Assembly (NCBI GenBank): GCA_965219635.1
Contig: OZ244783.1
Coordinates: forward strand, 2,170,001 to 2,234,000
Origin: JAPOXR01 sp965219635
Lineage (GTDB): Bacteria > Pseudomonadota > Alphaproteobacteria > Rhodobacterales > Rhodobacteraceae
DNA: 64,000 bases
Direction of reading: 5' to 3'
Each line of letters starts with the position of its first letter. Position 1 is the stretch's first letter. Positions 61,610 to 64,000 of the stretch are shown one piece after another. The translations under genes and the position numbers were made by a program. Under the pieces are notes generated by a model, which did no database searches, was not told the DNA's origin, and worked only from the letters and a program-made list of their open reading frames with translations.

Positions 61610-63322
61610 TCAGGGCGTGCTTCCGTCAATCTCCGAACGAAAGTGTTTGATCGAAAGCCGGATTGCATTGGGGGCTGCCTGGCCGAGGCCGCAGATCGAG
61701 GCGTCTTCCATGGCTTGACACAATTCCTCCAGCAATTCCGTGTCCCATTTGTCGGCCGTCATCAGCTTGACCGCCTTTTCGCACCCCACCCTGCATGGTG
61801 TGCATTGACCGCAACTCTCGTCTTCGAAGAATTTCAGCATGTTCAGCGCTGCCGCCCGGGCGCTATCCTTGTCAGACAGGACAACGATCGCAGCTGAGCC
61901 GATGAATGAGCCGTACGGCTGCAACATGTCAAAATCCAGCGGAACGTCGTCGAGTGTGGACGGAAGCAATCCGGACGAAGGCCCACCCGGCTGATAGGCC
62001 ATGAATTCATGCCCTTCGAGCATGCCACCAGCCGCTTCAATCACATCGCGGATCGTGGATCCCGCCGGTAGAATGTGGACTCCTGGCTTCGCAACCCTGC
62101 CGGACACCGAATAGCTTCTCAGGCCAGCCCTGCCATTCCGGTTCACGGAAGTGAAGATCTCCGGACCCTCGCGGCAAACTCTTGCCACCCAATAGAGAGT
62201 CTCGACATTGTGCACCAACGTCGGCCGGTCGAATATGCCCACCTGCGCCACGAATGGAGGCCGGTGGCGCGGCAATCCCCGCTTGCCCTCGATGCTCTCG
62301 ATCATGGCGCTTTCCTCGCCGCAAATGTACGCTCCGGCGCCACGCCTGAGGATCACCTGTCCGGGTTCAATGATGCCCGCCTCTTCCAGCCGGGCAATCT
62401 CCGTCTTCAGTATAGCGAGGCAGGCCGGATACTCGTCGCGCAGGTAGATGTAGACCGTATCAGCCTCCACTGCCCATGCCGCAATCAGCATGCCCTCCAG
62501 AAAGCAATGCGGTTGCCTTTCGAGAAAATACCGGTCCTTGAATGTCCCGGGTTCCCCTTCGTCGGCGTTCACGGCCATCAGGCGCGGTTTCGGCTCCATC
62601 CTGACAAATGACCATTTCCGGCCAGAAGGGAATCCTGCTCCCCCCAGTCCGCGCAGGCCAGAAGACAGGACCAGTTCCTGGACCCCATCCCTGGTGCTTG
62701 CGCCTTCCCGATAGGATCGGAGAGTATCGTAACCACCACCCGCAAGATACGCGTCCAGCGTCTCATATTCGGGTATCTCGGGATGCAGGTTGCCCGAGGC
62801 TGCTATTTCCAAGGCACGCTCTGTGTCGGCTCGATCGAGGTGCCTATGGCCAATCTCCAGCACGGGGGCCGTGTCACAGCGGCCCATGCAAGGCGCCCGT
62901 ACAACCCGGATTTTTGCCGGATCGGAAGAGTTTCTGAGCGACTGCATGAGTTCAGGTGCGCCGGCAAGCTCGCATGAAAGCGAGTCGCAGACGCGGATGG
63001 TGATTTCAGGCGGCGGCGTTTCATCCTCCTTGATCACATCGAAATGGGCATAGAAGGTGGCGACTTCATAGACCTCTGCCTGCGAAAGGCGCAATTCATG
63101 CGCCAGTGCCCGCAAGTTCGCCGCAGACAAGTGTCCGAACTTGTCCTGGATCAGATGCAGATACTCGATCAGGAGATCGCGCCTGCGCGGCATGTCTCCC
63201 AGCAGGCCCTGCACTACTGCCAGTGACGCCTCTTCGACCTGCCGACCCTTGGGCGTCCTTCTGCCCTTGCCGCGTCCCGACTTCCAGACCCCTTTGGGTC
63301 CCGGTTCAGCATTGCCTGCCAT
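61610..63322 (-). CDS. NAD-dependent formate dehydrogenase beta subunit (NuoE-NuoF fusion)
   Basis: A 570-residue diaphorase-type subunit. The N-terminal ~150 residues are NuoE-like with 2Fe-2S cysteines in RVCDSLSCELAG and APCMGRCDTAP. The rest is NuoF-like: FMN/NADH motifs RGLGGAGFPSGRKW and VNADEGEPGTFKDR, GAGAYICGEESAMIESIEGK, and 4Fe-4S ligands in ESCGQCTPCRVGC near residue 505. Such fusions are beta subunits of formate dehydrogenases (for example the tungsten enzyme of Methylorubrum), which pass electrons from formate to NAD. That would suit a C1-using strain. No alpha-subunit gene is adjacent here. Confidence 0.85.
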   Translation of the reverse strand: MAGNAEPGPKGVWKSGRGKGRRTPKGRQVEEASLAVVQGLLGDMPRRRDLLIEYLHLIQDKFGHLSAANLRALAHELRLSQAEVYEVATFYAHFDVIKEDETPPPEITIRVCDSLSCELAGAPELMQSLRNSSDPAKIRVVRAPCMGRCDTAPVLEIGHRHLDRADTERALEIAASGNLHPEIPEYETLDAYLAGGGYDTLRSYREGASTRDGVQELVLSSGLRGLGGAGFPSGRKWSFVRMEPKPRLMAVNADEGEPGTFKDRYFLERQPHCFLEGMLIAAWAVEADTVYIYLRDEYPACLAILKTEIARLEEAGIIEPGQVILRRGAGAYICGEESAMIESIEGKRGLPRHRPPFVAQVGIFDRPTLVHNVETLYWVARVCREGPEIFTSVNRNGRAGLRSYSVSGRVAKPGVHILPAGSTIRDVIEAAGGMLEGHEFMAYQPGGPSSGLLPSTLDDVPLDFDMLQPYGSFIGSAAIVVLSDKDSARAAALNMLKFFEDESCGQCTPCRVGCEKAVKLMTADKWDTELLEELCQAMEDASICGLGQAAPNAIRLSIKHFRSEIDGSTP

Positions 63323-63560
63323 AACTGTGAGCCATTCCTAGATTGCCGCAGGGGCGATACATTCAATCACTTTCGGTGACAACCATAGCCATCCCGACTC
63401 GCAACACTTTGGGCCTCTGCCAGGTTCATTCCTCCAATGAGGACTATGCACTCAGTTTCGTGATGAGCAGTTGAATTGACGCCAGTTCAGGAATGCCATG
63501 CGCACGCGGCACAAGCCGCTCGCTTGGGGTTTGCCGCCTTGCCTGCCGACGGCCGGCATT

Positions 63561-64000
63561 TCATCCTTCGCTGAGTTCAACTGCAACGGAACCGTCCTGG
63601 AACTGTATGCTGAGATCCGATCCAGCAGCAGCCTCAGCCTGGGTCGTCACCACGGATCCCTTGTCCCGGACAATTGCATATCCTCGAAGCAGCACATTGC
63701 TGTAATCCAGCGAGTCCAGCATGCGCGAGTTGCGGTGCAGTAGCTCTGAGCTCCTTCGGGCCGCCCCTTGGACGCCGCGATCCATCCGGCCTGAAAAAGA
63801 CTGGAGAGCGTTTCTCCAGTTGTTGATCCTCTCGTCAACGAGGCGCCGTTGCAGCCGAGCGGACAAGCCGGCAATCCGATGCTCCGCACCCTTCATGGCC
63901 GAAGGAACCTTTAGCCGGGCGGACAACTGACCAAGCGACAGCTGATTGGCCTGCAAGGAAACTCTTAATGCCGACGGCAGCCGGTCGGACAACCCGTCAA
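63561..64000 (-). CDS. xseA: exodeoxyribonuclease VII large subunit, C-terminal part (cut by window edge)
   Basis: The frame runs to the right edge of the window and ends with TGA at 63561-63563, so only the last ~145 residues are seen. Its end LDSLDYSNVLLRGYAIVRDK then SIQFQDGSVAVELSEG is the conserved XseA tail; the helix-rich part before it (SARLQRRLVDERINNWRNAL) fits too. XseA degrades single-stranded DNA with XseB. The start lies outside the window. Confidence 0.82.
   Translation of the reverse strand, partial: DGLSDRLPSALRVSLQANQLSLGQLSARLKVPSAMKGAEHRIAGLSARLQRRLVDERINNWRNALQSFSGRMDRGVQGAARRSSELLHRNSRMLDSLDYSNVLLRGYAIVRDKGSVVTTQAEAAAGSDLSIQFQDGSVAVELSEG

Noticed and set aside
1..64000. 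CRISPR arrays, rRNA or tRNA genes
   Set aside because: No regularly spaced repeats and no cloverleaf- or rRNA-like sequence was noticed on reading; a tRNAscan or CRISPR search could still reveal something.

Overview
The window looks like chromosomal DNA of a GC-rich alphaproteobacterium, probably one that uses methylated amines. The reasons are an ALA-synthase type hemA, a yciB/ftsY neighbourhood, S. meliloti-like glx/glnT genes, and a trimethylamine N-oxide (TMAO) and N-methylglutamate gene set of the kind known from marine Rhodobacterales and methylotrophic Hyphomicrobiales. No rRNA, tRNA or CRISPR array was seen.

Layout. 1-6.5 kb: the tail of an ABC permease, then cobQ, hemA, a SAM methyltransferase, an SMP-30/gluconolactonase-like hydrolase and a D-2-hydroxyacid dehydrogenase. 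6.7-7.5 kb: decayed toxin-antitoxin remnants (a MazE-like antitoxin with a vestigial toxin start, and a HigA-like HTH gene broken by an in-frame TGA). 7.9-9.5 kb: an Amt ammonium transporter, a small membrane protein and a strong terminator. 9.6-24.1 kb: a minus-strand run coding for an FAD oxidoreductase, GlnT, GlxB/C/D-like glutamate-synthase modules, an unknown 137-aa protein, a nitrilase-family amidase, an unknown 192-aa protein, the TMAO-type ABC transporter TmoX-TmoV-TmoW and TMAO demethylase Tdm. A divergent GntR regulator lies behind a symmetric operator array. 25.0-25.7 kb: a class-I glutamine amidotransferase.

25.8-34.2 kb is an accessory island. It holds a four-gene cassette of envelope proteins (a 4-TM coiled-coil protein, a membrane-anchored VWA-like protein, a MotA/ExbB/ZorA-like protein with a very long cytoplasmic tail, and a MotB/ZorB-like OmpA protein), then an Rpn-nuclease remnant, an IS1634-like transposase and a HigBA toxin-antitoxin pair. 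The cassette resembles the ZorAB motor of Zorya anti-phage defence but carries two partners I do not recognise; it is my best candidate for an undescribed system.

34.9-46.3 kb: the N-methylglutamate pathway (gmaS, mgsC, mgsB, mgsA on minus; a two-motif glutaredoxin; a GlxA-type AraC regulator; mgdABCD on plus). With the first cluster it gives a route from TMAO through dimethylamine (enzyme not in the window) and monomethylamine to glutamate plus methylene-tetrahydrofolate. 46.3-53.4 kb: a ThDP enzyme, a TrkH-type K+ transporter, MetZ, a GST and a tandem OsmC protein. 53.6-56.5 kb: an MmeI-like single-chain restriction-modification enzyme of apparently foreign composition. 56.7-64 kb: yciB, a small insert (methyltransferase, DUF2188, XRE-ImmA peptidase), ftsY, a fused NuoE-NuoF-type formate dehydrogenase beta subunit, and the 3' end of xseA cut by the window edge.

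All functions were assigned by reading motifs and gene order. No database search was run, and starts were chosen from visible Shine-Dalgarno sites and family length.
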